Source of the DNA: JAJFJD01 sp965228695
GTDB lineage: Bacteria > Pseudomonadota > Alphaproteobacteria > UBA8366
Length of the DNA: 64,000 nucleotides
Reading direction: 5' to 3'
NCBI GenBank assembly: GCA_965228695.1
Contig: CBDDIB010000002.1
Span: 1,736,001-1,800,000, forward strand
Positions within the stretch are counted from its first letter, which is position 1. The number at the start of each line of letters is the position of its first letter. The notes beneath the pieces were generated by a model. That model worked only from the letters and a program-made list of their open reading frames with translations. It did not search any database and was not told the DNA's origin. Shown in pieces: positions 35,365-44,654 of the stretch. A program made the position numbers and the translations under genes.

Positions 35365-36816
35365 TTACGGCGTCGCCGACGCCAGTTCGGCTTTCGGTTT
35401 GTAGCCGCTCCACGCGAACCAATAGGCGATATGGCCGCCCATTCGGCGCAGCGAATTACCGCCCGCGTTGGTGAGCGCCGTTTCGGTTTCGGTCCAGGCC
35501 TCGCCGTCCGACATGAGTTTTTCATCTTTCATGATGAACCGGCGGCCTTCGGACAGGTAGGCGCGGACGGTGCGGGTCGTCGCATTGCCGATCAACACGA
35601 CCGGAAGATCGCCGATCCGGTCGTTGATCACGCGCCGGTCCTTGAAGAAGGCGATGGGCCAGGCTTTCTCATGGTCCCCATCCCGCAAGGCGAAGACGAA
35701 ATCCTTGGGTTTCAGGCGCTTGTCCAGTGTCAGCGCCGGGAACATCAGATTGGGGCTGGCGAAGTACTCTCCGTAGGGCAAGCCCGGCTCGTATGGCCGG
35801 TGGTGGCCGGTATTGAGCGACAGCACCTTGGTTTTGGGATGGCGTTTTTGCCACTGCTGCCAACTCGTGATGGTGACGGGGCGGATTTTTAGTTCGATAC
35901 CGGACCCGGTTAGTTTCCCGACGACGGGGCGGCCGGTGAACTGGTTCCACAGGGAATTCGTCTCGCGGTCGAACATCAACTTGTTCGAGCGATACAAGAG
36001 CCCCGACGAGCCGAACACGAAGGGCTTCTCGCGGCCGTCGACATGGGTCTCGAACAGGATGCCCGATCCGCACAAGGTGCAGTAGGCGAGGGCGACCGGC
36101 ACGCCGCCGATCACATCGTTGAACATCTCGTGCCAGTTGAGGATGCGCAGCGGATAGGCCCGCGCATCGTTGTTGATCTCGACGCCGAAGACCAACTCGT
36201 CCTCGGTGAGATAGGTCGCCTTGTCCGGCGCGATCAGTTCGGGATTGTCGAGCGACGGGATGCCGTCCTTCCGCACGCCGCCCCAGACGATCTCCTCCAG
36301 CCGGATTTCATGTTTCACTTTCGGATACACGAAACTGACGAAACCGGGATCGATGGCGATCAGCGCGCGGGCCTTGAAGGCATCGAATCCGGCGAAGGGC
36401 TTGATCTCCGGGTGGGCCTCGAGCCACAGCATCCAATCCGCCCATTCGCGTTTTTTCTGGTCGTCGATGCCGCTGAGGTCGCGTAAGGCGGCGTTCAACC
36501 TGCTGATATCCTCGTCGAAGTAGCGCAGCGCCAGGATCAGCGCTGGAATTGCATCCTTCTTTCCCCTGTCGCGCAGGGCATGAATCGCCGCGTGCCGATG
36601 GCCCGGGTCGTTTTGAAGCAGGTGATGCGCCGCCGCGAGGACCAATACGGCCTCGCGTTGTTCCGCTGTCATCGGTTTCTGTTGAGGTTTCTTCTCGGAT
36701 TTCGCGGTCGATGGTGTTTCCGCCTTGCCAGTGGGCTTGGGAGCGGACTCGGCCCAGGCCGTTGCGCCGGCGATGAGGGCGATCGAGGTGGCGAGGGCGG
36801 AAAGTTGTTTTCTCAT
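35365..36816 (-). CDS. Exported DUF3179 family protein
   Basis: The 483 residues start with a Sec signal peptide (RKQLSALATSIALIAGATAWA). A Lys/Pro/Thr-rich linker and a helical segment (about residues 48-140, HEAT-like alternation around AAIHALRDRGKKDAIPALILALRY) follow. The DUF3179 domain begins near WGGVRKDGIPSLDNP and contains its hallmark AYCTLCGSGILFE with two cysteines, then SGLLYRSNKLMFDRETNSLWNQFTGRPVVG. The biochemical role of DUF3179 is not established. It converges with the 5-oxoprolinase gene with an 18-base spacer. Confidence 0.85.
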   Translation of the reverse strand: MRKQLSALATSIALIAGATAWAESAPKPTGKAETPSTAKSEKKPQQKPMTAEQREAVLVLAAAHHLLQNDPGHRHAAIHALRDRGKKDAIPALILALRYFDEDISRLNAALRDLSGIDDQKKREWADWMLWLEAHPEIKPFAGFDAFKARALIAIDPGFVSFVYPKVKHEIRLEEIVWGGVRKDGIPSLDNPELIAPDKATYLTEDELVFGVEINNDARAYPLRILNWHEMFNDVIGGVPVALAYCTLCGSGILFETHVDGREKPFVFGSSGLLYRSNKLMFDRETNSLWNQFTGRPVVGKLTGSGIELKIRPVTITSWQQWQKRHPKTKVLSLNTGHHRPYEPGLPYGEYFASPNLMFPALTLDKRLKPKDFVFALRDGDHEKAWPIAFFKDRRVINDRIGDLPVVLIGNATTRTVRAYLSEGRRFIMKDEKLMSDGEAWTETETALTNAGGNSLRRMGGHIAYWFAWSGYKPKAELASATP

Positions 36817-36966
36817 GCGACGTCCTTCCTGGCTGCATCCTCTTCATGCCCGCCCATCCGGCGCCTCACAAGTGAAGGCGGGTCACGATTTCGTCACATG
36901 CGCATAGGGCCGGTGCGGCATTTGAGCGGTATTCGCCCTTAATGCACCGACGCAACTGTTGCATTT

Positions 36967-37017
36967 TCACACCACCTGAGGGGGAATCTTGCCCGAAATG
37001 GCCTCAAATCGGTGTGA
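36967..37017. promoter_or_regulatory. Interrupted inverted repeat in the 36.8-37.1 kb spacer
   Basis: TCACACC and TGAGG (36967-36981) are mirrored by CCTCA and GGTGTGA (37002-37017), giving two stacked stems of 7 and 5 bp around a 20-base core. The 282-base spacer separates two divergent genes (DUF3179 and DUF6134 proteins), so this could be a shared operator or a leader RNA structure of the + strand gene. Nothing else is recognisable in the spacer. Confidence 0.4.
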
Positions 37018-37098
37018 GGTGTGACCCAGCTTCTTGGCTGATTAAGCATTTGCGCTTATGTCTTTGGTCAAAGCAAAGAATTCGATACAGGTATTACC

Positions 37099-37791
37099 GT
37101 GACCCGAACGATCAAAAAAGCGACTAGGATATTGCTTGTTATGGCCACTCTCGGCCTGACAGCGGGCATGGCGGCTGCACTGCCATCCAGTCTGCCGAGC
37201 AGCGATCGGTTGGATTTCGTGGTTACCCGTAACGGCGAAGCAATCGGCACCCATCGCTACCGGTTCACCCGCAACGGGGACCGCGTAAAGGTCGATATCC
37301 AAACGGAAATCGATTTCAAGGTGCTGTTCGTGCCGCTCTATCGCTTCCGCCACGTTTCGCAGGAAATCTGGGAAGGCGACAAGCTGGCGTCGCTGAAATC
37401 CAGCACCAATGACAACGGCGAACCGGTCAAGCTGGAGGTTAAGGCCGTTGACAAGGTTCTGGCGGTCAAGGGCAAGGAGACGGTCGAAAAGGTGGATTCC
37501 AAGGCGGTTCCTGCCAGCTTGTGGAATGTCGTGTCGGTCAAGCGGAACAAGATGGTCGGCACGGTCGACGGATCAATCCTGGAGACGAAAGTGACCCGTC
37601 TCGGTGAAGATGTTGTCAAAGTCAACGGTCAATCCATTGCAACCGAGCATTATCGGGTAACCGGCGACTACCAGCGGGAGCTTTGGTACGACCGGACGGA
37701 CGGGACGCTGGTACGTGTCCGGTTCACGGCAAGTGATGGGTCGCAGGTCGAATACGTGCGGGCCGCCAAGGGCGCGAAGCCGCTCGGTTGA
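37099..37791 (+). CDS. Exported DUF6134-type protein
   Basis: The 230 residues start at GTG 37099 with a Sec signal peptide (basic TRTIKKATR then ILLVMATLGLTAGMAAA). The mature part begins DRLDFVVTRNGEAIGTHRYRFTRNGD and is a predominantly beta protein with repeated Trp and charged strands (FVPLYRFRHVSQEIWEGDKLASL, ELWYDRTDGTLVRVRFTASDGS), resembling the DUF6134 family. Function is unknown; such proteins are likely periplasmic. An ATG at 37141 would remove the basic signal region and is less likely. It is followed by the FAD-linked dehydrogenase after 66 bases. Confidence 0.8.
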   Translation: MTRTIKKATRILLVMATLGLTAGMAAALPSSLPSSDRLDFVVTRNGEAIGTHRYRFTRNGDRVKVDIQTEIDFKVLFVPLYRFRHVSQEIWEGDKLASLKSSTNDNGEPVKLEVKAVDKVLAVKGKETVEKVDSKAVPASLWNVVSVKRNKMVGTVDGSILETKVTRLGEDVVKVNGQSIATEHYRVTGDYQRELWYDRTDGTLVRVRFTASDGSQVEYVRAAKGAKPLG

Positions 37792-37857
37792 ACCGCCTCC
37801 GGCGCGGGTTTACTCTCCCCTCAGTCATTTTGTTGGCCGATTGGCCGGGAGGAAGGC

Positions 37858-39255
37858 ATGACGGCGAATGCAGCCCATGCCATCGTAACCGACGCATTTA
37901 TCGAGGAATTACAGGCAATTCTCGGCGATCGGGTTTCGACGGCGAAGGCCGTTCGCGACCATCACGGGAACGGTGAGGACTATCTGCCGGTCCAGCCGCC
38001 GGATGCCGTCTGTTTCGCCCAATCGACCGAGGAAGTCGCAAAAATCGTATCGCTATGCGCGCGCGATCGTATCCCGGTCATCCCCTATGGCACCGGCACC
38101 TCGCTGGAAGGCCATATTCAGGCCATTCATGGCGGCATCAGCATCGACTTGAGCCAGATGGACGCAGTGCTGGAGGTTAACGGCGAAGACCTGGATTGCC
38201 GCGTGCAGGCGGGCGTGACCCGCAAGCAGCTGAACACCTATCTCCGCGATACCGGGCTGTTCTTCCCCATCGATCCCGGCGCAGATGCGTCGCTGGGCGG
38301 CATGGCGGCGACGCGGGCGAGCGGCACCAACGCGGTGCGCTACGGCACGATGCGCGAGAATGTGCTGGGCCTGACCGTGGTATTACCCGACGGCCGGATC
38401 GTAAAGACCGGCGGGCGGGCCCGCAAATCCGCGGCCGGGTACGACCTGACCCGGCTCTACGTGGGGTCGGAAGGCACGCTCGGCGTGATCACCGAAGTGC
38501 ATTTGCGGCTATACGGCATCCCGGAATCGATTACCTCGGCGGTTTGTCAGTACCCGACGCTGGAAGATGCCGTGAATACCGTGATCCTGACGATCCAGTC
38601 CGGGATTCCGGTCGCGCGGATCGAACTGCTGGACGAGGTGCAGATGCGCGCCTGCATCGCGTATTCGAATTTGCAGGGATACGACGAGAAACCGACGCTG
38701 TTCTTCGAATTCCATGGAACCGAGGCGTCAGCGGCGGAGCAGGCCGAGATGGTGCGGGCGATTTCCGACGATTTCGGCGGCAGCGCTTTTCAATGGACCG
38801 CCAAGGCGGAGGAGCGCACCGCCCTTTGGCAGGCGCGGCATGACGCCTTCTATGCCGGGTTGGCGCTGGAGCCGGGCAAGAAGGGTATCGCCACGGATGC
38901 CTGTGTGCCGATATCGCGGCTTGCGGAGTGCATTCTGGAGACCCGGAAAGACATCGACGCGTCCGGGTTCGTCGCACCGATCGTCGGCCATGTCGGCGAC
39001 GGCAATTTCCATTTGATCATCCTCGTCGATCCGGAGGACGCGGACGAGATGCGCCGGGCCTACGAGCTGAACGACCGGCTGATCCAGCGGACACTCGCGT
39101 TCGGCGGCACCTGTACCGGCGAACACGGTATCGGCCAGGGCAAGATGCATTTCCTGACGGCGGAACACGGCGATGCGGTCAGCGTGATGCGAGTCCTCAA
39201 GCAATCGCTCGATCCCGACAACATCATGAACCCCGGGAAGATCATCAGCGTTTGA
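37858..39255 (+). CDS. FAD-linked D-2-hydroxyacid (D-lactate/glycolate) dehydrogenase
   Basis: VAO/PCMH-type flavoprotein oxidising D-lactate or a related D-2-hydroxyacid. The 465 residues contain the FAD-binding PP loop (PYGTGTSLEGH), the GADASLGGMAATRASGTNAVRYGT and VGSEGTLGVITEVHLRL motifs, and a C-terminal FAD-oxidase domain. That domain carries the metal/substrate signatures GHVGDGNFH and TCTGEHGIGQGK, typical of the GlcD/LDHD group. It is of D-lactate dehydrogenase (cytochrome-type) length. No iron-sulfur partner gene (GlcF) is next to it. RBS GGAGGAAGG just upstream of the ATG is strong. Confidence 0.92.
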   Translation: MTANAAHAIVTDAFIEELQAILGDRVSTAKAVRDHHGNGEDYLPVQPPDAVCFAQSTEEVAKIVSLCARDRIPVIPYGTGTSLEGHIQAIHGGISIDLSQMDAVLEVNGEDLDCRVQAGVTRKQLNTYLRDTGLFFPIDPGADASLGGMAATRASGTNAVRYGTMRENVLGLTVVLPDGRIVKTGGRARKSAAGYDLTRLYVGSEGTLGVITEVHLRLYGIPESITSAVCQYPTLEDAVNTVILTIQSGIPVARIELLDEVQMRACIAYSNLQGYDEKPTLFFEFHGTEASAAEQAEMVRAISDDFGGSAFQWTAKAEERTALWQARHDAFYAGLALEPGKKGIATDACVPISRLAECILETRKDIDASGFVAPIVGHVGDGNFHLIILVDPEDADEMRRAYELNDRLIQRTLAFGGTCTGEHGIGQGKMHFLTAEHGDAVSVMRVLKQSLDPDNIMNPGKIISV

Positions 39256-39274
39256 TAGCGGAGGTTACCGCCGC

Positions 39275-40672
39275 CTAGCCCAGGCAAAGCGCGTCCACCC
39301 ATCGTGCGACGCCCATCATTTCCGCGTCGCGATCCCGGAAGCCCAGCACCTGCAGACCGACCGGCATACCGTCTACCGCGAGCCGCGGCAGCGTGATGCA
39401 GGGCGCCGCCGTCAGCGTCCAGAATATCTGAAACGACCGGTTGCCGGTATTTTCTAGGCCGACCGGCGCGGGGCCAGCAGCGGTCAATGTCACGAACCCG
39501 TCGGCGATATCAGTGATGGCGTCGACTTGCGCCCGGATTTCGGTTTGCCGGGCGAGCGCTTCAAGAAACTCTTTCCGGGTCATGGTCATGGCCGCGTCCA
39601 GGCGTTCCTGGGCCAACGCGCTCAGTTTGCCCGGATGGCGTTTCGCATAGTCGGCGAAGGGCCAGCGGCGCTCGAAGGCCGAGACCGTTCGCGCGATGTT
39701 GTCCACGTCTTCCAACAAGGTCTCCAATTCGGCGACCGCCGGGCTGTTGCCGCGGTCGAGAATTCGTACGCCGCTCGCCGCGATGCGATCGAGCGCGGTT
39801 TCGAATTCCTGCCGCACCGCGCCGTCGACCTCGCGCCATCCGGCGGTGCAGAGCCGTACCAGCGTCTCCGGTTTGCGGGCGTCGGGCAGTGTGGCGGGAC
39901 CGTCCAGTCCTGGATGCGGCGGCGTGCCGCCCACGACGGATGCGATGTAATGCGCGGTGGTCCATGCATCGGCCATGGTGCCTGCGATTGTTCCGAGCGT
40001 GTCATGGCTGAGCGAAAGCGGATGAATCCCGCCGATATTCAGGGCAGCGTGCGTCGGCTTGTAGCCATAGACGCCACAATAGGCCGCCGGCCGCACGATC
40101 GATCCGGCGGTTTGCGTGCCCAGCGCCACCGGGACCATGGCCGCCGCGGTGGCGGCGGCGGACCCGCTGGACGATCCGCCGGGCGTCCGCGCCACATCGT
40201 ATGGATTATGCGTGGGACCCGAAGCGCCGGTGGCGAACTCCGTCGTGACGGTCTTGCCCGGTATGACCGCACCGCCGTGGCGCAGCGCAAAGACGGACGC
40301 GGCATCCCGGCCCGATTGCCATCCATCAAAGATCGGGCTGTTCATCTGGGTGGGCATGTCCGCGGTTTCGATGATGTCCTTGACCCCGACCGGGCAGCCG
40401 TCGATCGGCGAAAGCGGACGGTTCGCTGCGTACCGCGCGGTCGAGGCGTCCGCTTCGGCGCGGGCGGCCTTTAAATCCAAATGAACGAAGGCGAAAATTG
40501 CCGGATCCAGCGTGTCGATCCGCTCGAGACATGCTTCGAGGAATTCGCGCGGTGTCTCGCTGCCGTCCAGGAACGCGGGCACATGGTCGGCGAAGGCGGG
40601 CGGCGGGGCCCGGTGCGGGTCGAAGGCGCCAATCGGACGCTTGTCGTCGGCGGATTGTTTCTTCTCGGTCAT
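39275..40672 (-). CDS. Amidase signature family hydrolase
   Basis: Ser-cisSer-Lys amidase hydrolysing an amide. The catalytic lysine is in GVKDIIETADMPT, and the two serines lie in GGSSSGSAAATAAAMVP and LGTQTAGSIVRPAAYCGVYGYKPT. 465 residues, the usual length. It resembles GatA but lacks gatB/gatC neighbours, so a stand-alone amidase (mandelamide, allophanate-like or aryl-amide hydrolase) is likely. It converges with the FAD dehydrogenase gene and is divergent from the CoA-transferase gene. Confidence 0.9.
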   Translation of the reverse strand: MTEKKQSADDKRPIGAFDPHRAPPPAFADHVPAFLDGSETPREFLEACLERIDTLDPAIFAFVHLDLKAARAEADASTARYAANRPLSPIDGCPVGVKDIIETADMPTQMNSPIFDGWQSGRDAASVFALRHGGAVIPGKTVTTEFATGASGPTHNPYDVARTPGGSSSGSAAATAAAMVPVALGTQTAGSIVRPAAYCGVYGYKPTHAALNIGGIHPLSLSHDTLGTIAGTMADAWTTAHYIASVVGGTPPHPGLDGPATLPDARKPETLVRLCTAGWREVDGAVRQEFETALDRIAASGVRILDRGNSPAVAELETLLEDVDNIARTVSAFERRWPFADYAKRHPGKLSALAQERLDAAMTMTRKEFLEALARQTEIRAQVDAITDIADGFVTLTAAGPAPVGLENTGNRSFQIFWTLTAAPCITLPRLAVDGMPVGLQVLGFRDRDAEMMGVARWVDALCLG

Positions 40673-40860
40673 TTTCCGGTTTTCCTGTCACGGGCGAGGG
40701 ATGGAGGCGGCTGGATTACGATTGTACGGCGCGGGCGACTTTCCCTTGCCGGCGCGATTACGCTAAGAAGATAACAAGCATACACGCAAATTTTGTGACG
40801 GCTTGCTGTCGGGACCCGGCAGGGGCCGCCGCGCCACACAGATTCAGCGGAGATTTAACG

Positions 40861-42057
40861 GTGTCCGAACGCTCTCTACCTTTGTCACGCTTCAAGATCG
40901 TCGATCTAACCGCCCATCGCGCGGGCCCAACGGCGGTTCGGCAGCTGGCCGACTGGGGGGCGGAAACGATCAAGATCGAAGCGCCCGCCGCGATCAACAA
41001 GGAGAAGACCGGCACCCTCGGCGCGCGTCACGGGTTCGACTTGCAGAACCTGCACCGCAACAAGCGGAGCCTTACCCTCAATCTGAAATCGGACGAGGGC
41101 AAGGAGGTGTTCTTCAAACTGGTCGAGGAGGCGGATGTCGTCGTCGAGAATTACCGTTCCGCGGTGAAGCACCGCCTCGGCATCGATTACGAGGCCTGCC
41201 GCAAGGTCAATCCGCGGATCGTCTACGGCAGCATTTCGGGATTCGGACAGGACGGCCCCTACGGCAAGCGTCCGGGGGTCGATCAGATCGCACAGGGCAT
41301 GGGCGGGCTCATGTCGGTTACGGGATTGCCGGGGCAGGGGCCGGTGCGTGTCGGTATTCCGATCTGCGACCTGACGTCGGGGATGTTCCTGGCCCAAGGA
41401 ATCCTGATCGCATTGCTCGAGCGAGAGGTGTCCGGAGAAGGGCAGTGGGTGCACACGTCGTTGCTGCAGGCGATCATCTCGATGATGGATTTCCAGGCCG
41501 CCCGGTACCTCAAGGATCAGGATGTGCCAAAGCAGGCCGGAAACAACCACCCGACCGGCATTCCCACCGGCGTGTTCCCGACGGCGGACGGGCATATCAA
41601 CATCGCCGCGTCGGGCGAGGTGTTGTTCGAACGGTTCTGCAAGACATTGGGATTGGATCGGCTGCTCGACGATGACAAGTACAACAATTTCGACGGCCGG
41701 CGGGAAAACCGCGATGAGCTGAACGGCATCATCGGCGGCGTGACGAGCACGAAGTCCAGCCAACATTGGGTCGACGCCTTGAACGATGCCGGCGTGCCGT
41801 GTGGTCCGATCTACGACATGCAGCAGGTTTTCGCCGATCCGCAAGTTCAACATCTGGGCATTGCGACGCCGATGGATAGTCCGGCGGTCGGCACATTCCC
41901 CATTGTTGGCCAGCCGCTCATGATGAGCCGGACGCCGCAGCCGGACCGAATTCGCCGCCCAACGCCCGAACTGGGCGAGCAAACGGACGAGATTCTCGCG
42001 GAGCTCGGCTACAGCGGCCAACAGATCGAAGCTTTGCGCGGCAAGCAGATCGTCTAA
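40861..42057 (+). CDS. CaiB/BaiF family CoA-transferase
   Basis: Class III CoA-transferase moving CoA between carboxylic acids. The 398 residues from GTG 40861 (CGGAGA ribosome site) start SRFKIVDLTAHRAGPTAVRQLADWGAETIKIE. They contain the DLQNLHRNKRSLTLNLKSDEG segment, the VVVENYRSAVKHRLG motif and VYGSISGFGQDGPYGKRPGVDQIAQGMGG. The conserved catalytic Asp position lies in the ICDLTSGMF region. An open frame to 40498 is spurious. It is probably co-transcribed with the enoyl-CoA hydratase 48 bases downstream, suggesting a small acyl-CoA degradation unit. Confidence 0.92.
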   Translation: MSERSLPLSRFKIVDLTAHRAGPTAVRQLADWGAETIKIEAPAAINKEKTGTLGARHGFDLQNLHRNKRSLTLNLKSDEGKEVFFKLVEEADVVVENYRSAVKHRLGIDYEACRKVNPRIVYGSISGFGQDGPYGKRPGVDQIAQGMGGLMSVTGLPGQGPVRVGIPICDLTSGMFLAQGILIALLEREVSGEGQWVHTSLLQAIISMMDFQAARYLKDQDVPKQAGNNHPTGIPTGVFPTADGHINIAASGEVLFERFCKTLGLDRLLDDDKYNNFDGRRENRDELNGIIGGVTSTKSSQHWVDALNDAGVPCGPIYDMQQVFADPQVQHLGIATPMDSPAVGTFPIVGQPLMMSRTPQPDRIRRPTPELGEQTDEILAELGYSGQQIEALRGKQIV

Positions 42058-42105
42058 CATCTGCATGCCGACGCAACGGAACGCGTAAACACGGAAGAGG
42101 ATGCC

Positions 42106-42900
42106 ATGAAACTCAAGACCGACAAGATGATCGCCGAAAAGAAGGACGGGGTGGGATGGCTGACCTTCAACAGTCCGGCTCGCCGCAATGCCGTATCGCT
42201 GGAAATGTGGGAAGCCATCGGCACGGTCATGGACGACTATTCACAGGATCCGGATGTCCGCTGCTGCGTCATGACCGGGGCCGGCGACAAAGCCTTCGTC
42301 TCGGGCGCCGACATTTCGCAGTTCAAGGAAAAGCGCAACGATGCCGAGGCTGCAGCCGAATATGACAGGGTCTCCAGCGACTCCAGGCGCAAGCTGGGCG
42401 AATTCGAGAAGCCGCTGATCGCCATGATCCGGGGGTATTGCCTGGGCGGCGGCTTGGGCGTCGCGATGAGTGCGGATTTCCGCATCGCGAGCGAGGATTC
42501 GCAGTTCGGAATTCCGGCGGCCCGCTTGGGAATCGCCTACACGTTCGAAAACGTCCAGCGCTTGGCGTCGCTTGTCGGGCCGTCCTTTGCGAAGGAAATA
42601 TTGATCACAGGGCGGCGTCTGTCGGCGGCGGAAGCCTATCAAATCGGTTTGATCAATCGTGTGGTGCCGGTCGATGCGCTGGCCGCTACGGTGCAGGAAT
42701 TCACCGACGCGATTACGGAGAATGCGCCGTTGTCGATGCGGGCGTCCAAACTGACGGTCGCGGAAATCCTGAAGGACAAGGAAGACCGCGACTACAATAT
42801 GATCGACGGGCTGAAAAAGGCGTGTTTCGACAGCAAGGATTACCAGGAAGGGCGGGAGGCGTTCATGGCGAAACGCAAACCGCAATTCACGGGAACCTGA
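42106..42900 (+). CDS. Enoyl-CoA hydratase/isomerase family protein
   Basis: Crotonase-fold enzyme. The 264 residues hold the oxyanion-hole segments TGAGDKAFVSGADISQF and CLGGGLGVAMSADFRIAS, followed by FGIPAARLGIAYTFENVQRLASLVG and the C-terminal trimerisation helices. Glu residues typical of hydratases are partly replaced, so a different crotonase reaction is possible. GGAAGAGGATG just before the ATG is a good ribosome site. Likely an operon with the CoA-transferase. Confidence 0.92.
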   Translation: MKLKTDKMIAEKKDGVGWLTFNSPARRNAVSLEMWEAIGTVMDDYSQDPDVRCCVMTGAGDKAFVSGADISQFKEKRNDAEAAAEYDRVSSDSRRKLGEFEKPLIAMIRGYCLGGGLGVAMSADFRIASEDSQFGIPAARLGIAYTFENVQRLASLVGPSFAKEILITGRRLSAAEAYQIGLINRVVPVDALAATVQEFTDAITENAPLSMRASKLTVAEILKDKEDRDYNMIDGLKKACFDSKDYQEGREAFMAKRKPQFTGT

Positions 42901-42925
42901 CCCGGCGTCGGGGATCGCATTGACC

Positions 42926-44548
42926 ATGCCCCCGTGGAATTTCAATCGTCGTCGGCTCTTCGCGCCGACTCTGCTGCTCTTGTCGATTGTCGGCCTTAAT
43001 TTGGCGCTCGCCTTCCAGAATGTTTGGCCGACGTTGTGGGTCCGGCCGACCATCGAAATTGCGACGGAACTGGTGGCGATCCTGCTGTTGCTCGCTGTTT
43101 GGGGCGAGTGGCGCGGTGCGGTGCCGCGATGGCTGCGCAGAACCGCGGTCGCCGTTGTCGGCCTTCTGATCCTTGGCCGTTATGCGGATGTAACTGCGCA
43201 TGCGTTGTTCGGCCGGCCAATGAACCTCTATTTCGATCTCGCCCATCTTCCGAATGTGATGGCGATGACGGCGGAAGCCCGGTCGACCGGTGATCTGTTT
43301 CTCTTTACCGTTGCGGTCTGCGTTGTCGTTACGGTCGTTGCCCTGTGTGTATGGCTGGGCGTCCGGACGGTTACAGACGCCATGCAATCCACCGTATTGC
43401 GACGGTGCGTTATTGCGGCCGCCGGTGGGTTGCTGGCAATCTTCGCGGTCGGCCAGGTTGGCAACATTACCGCTGTCAAAAAGAGGTTTGCTTTGCCGAT
43501 TACGCCGGTCTACGCGAAGCAGGCCGGGTTCGCCGCCCGCGCTGTCGCCGGGACCGTTCCTGCGATGGATTTCATGAAGGGCGATGTCGTGTCGTCCGAT
43601 TTGGCCCGTTTGGAGAAGGGCGACATGTTCGTCATTTTCCTGGAGTCATACGGCGCGGTGGCACACAAGGATGCGGCGCTCTCCCGCGCGGTCGTTCCGC
43701 GATTACGGCGGCTGCAGGAGAAACTCGGCGCGGAGGGTTGGCATATGGCGTCTGCCTTCCTGACGTCGCCGACTTTCGGCGGCGCGTCCTGGTTGGCGCA
43801 TTCCAGTTTTTTATCGGGCCTGACGGTATCGCAGAATCAGGATTACCAACTGCTGCTGAGTACGCGCCGTCCGACCATGGTGGATGTCTTCCGGAAGGCC
43901 GGGTACCGGTCCGTTGCGCTTATGCCCGGCCTTAAGCGCGCCTGGCCTGAAGGTGAATACTACGGCTACGATCGCATCTACGATGCATCGTCGCTGAATT
44001 ACGACGGACCTGCGTTCGGATGGTGGACAATACCCGATCAGTTCGCGCTGGAGCGTTTGTACCGCAATGAGGTTGCGCCGGCGGGTCGATCCCCGCTTTT
44101 CGTTGTCTTTCCGACCATCATGAGCCACATGCCTTTCGGACCGCTTCCGCCTTACATCGAGGATTGGCAGCGGCTTTCGGATACGGGGATCTATCGGAAG
44201 GACGCTCCCGATACGGCGGACGGCAAGCAGGACTGGAAACGATTGCGGCAGGCGTATGGCCTCGCGCTGTCCTACAATCTCGATATGGTTGAAGGGTTTT
44301 TGCGGAATCGCAGTCCGAGAAACGCCTTCGTGGTAGTGATCGGCGATCATCAACCGCCGGCGATGGTCAGTGGGCCTAAGGCCGACTGGAAGGTTCCGGT
44401 CCACGTATTTTCCCGGACCGCCAAGGTTCTAGAGCGTTTCGAAGAAGCGGGCCTTCTCGGCGGCGCGATTCCGCAAGGGGCGCCCGTTGCTGAAATGGCG
44501 CAATTTCATGGAATTATCCTTAAGGCCCTACACGGCGGCGATGGCTAA
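42926..44548 (+). CDS. Membrane protein with sulfatase/alkaline phosphatase-superfamily domain
   Basis: About 540 residues: four to five N-terminal membrane helices (LFAPTLLLLSIVGLNLAL, ATELVAILLLLAVWG, VAVVGLLILGRY, LFLFTVAVCVVVTVVALCVWLGV) and an extracytoplasmic domain of the sulfatase-like/LtaS type. Metal-binding elements seen are MFVIFLESYGA (acidic metal ligand) and VVVIGDHQPPA (Asp-His metal pair near the C-terminus). The nucleophile is probably in the FLTSPTFGGASWLAHSSFLSG stretch. It probably transfers or removes a phosphate-containing head group on an envelope polymer. TTG at 42920 fits the GGGGA ribosome site better than ATG 42926; the difference is two residues. Confidence 0.85.
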   Translation: MPPWNFNRRRLFAPTLLLLSIVGLNLALAFQNVWPTLWVRPTIEIATELVAILLLLAVWGEWRGAVPRWLRRTAVAVVGLLILGRYADVTAHALFGRPMNLYFDLAHLPNVMAMTAEARSTGDLFLFTVAVCVVVTVVALCVWLGVRTVTDAMQSTVLRRCVIAAAGGLLAIFAVGQVGNITAVKKRFALPITPVYAKQAGFAARAVAGTVPAMDFMKGDVVSSDLARLEKGDMFVIFLESYGAVAHKDAALSRAVVPRLRRLQEKLGAEGWHMASAFLTSPTFGGASWLAHSSFLSGLTVSQNQDYQLLLSTRRPTMVDVFRKAGYRSVALMPGLKRAWPEGEYYGYDRIYDASSLNYDGPAFGWWTIPDQFALERLYRNEVAPAGRSPLFVVFPTIMSHMPFGPLPPYIEDWQRLSDTGIYRKDAPDTADGKQDWKRLRQAYGLALSYNLDMVEGFLRNRSPRNAFVVVIGDHQPPAMVSGPKADWKVPVHVFSRTAKVLERFEEAGLLGGAIPQGAPVAEMAQFHGIILKALHGGDG

Positions 44549-44654
44549 CCCCATCTATCGAGGAATGGTTTGATCCTTATGTGGTGTTTCCGTAGCCTGT
44601 GCCCGATTAAGCACCGGCTAGGCCTAACGGTTAAATGAACGCGGGGACTCATCT

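Noticed and set aside
40498..40860. Possible long N-terminus on the CoA-transferase
   Set aside because: Arg-rich and unlike the family; GTG 40861 has a ribosome site and gives the family N-terminus.
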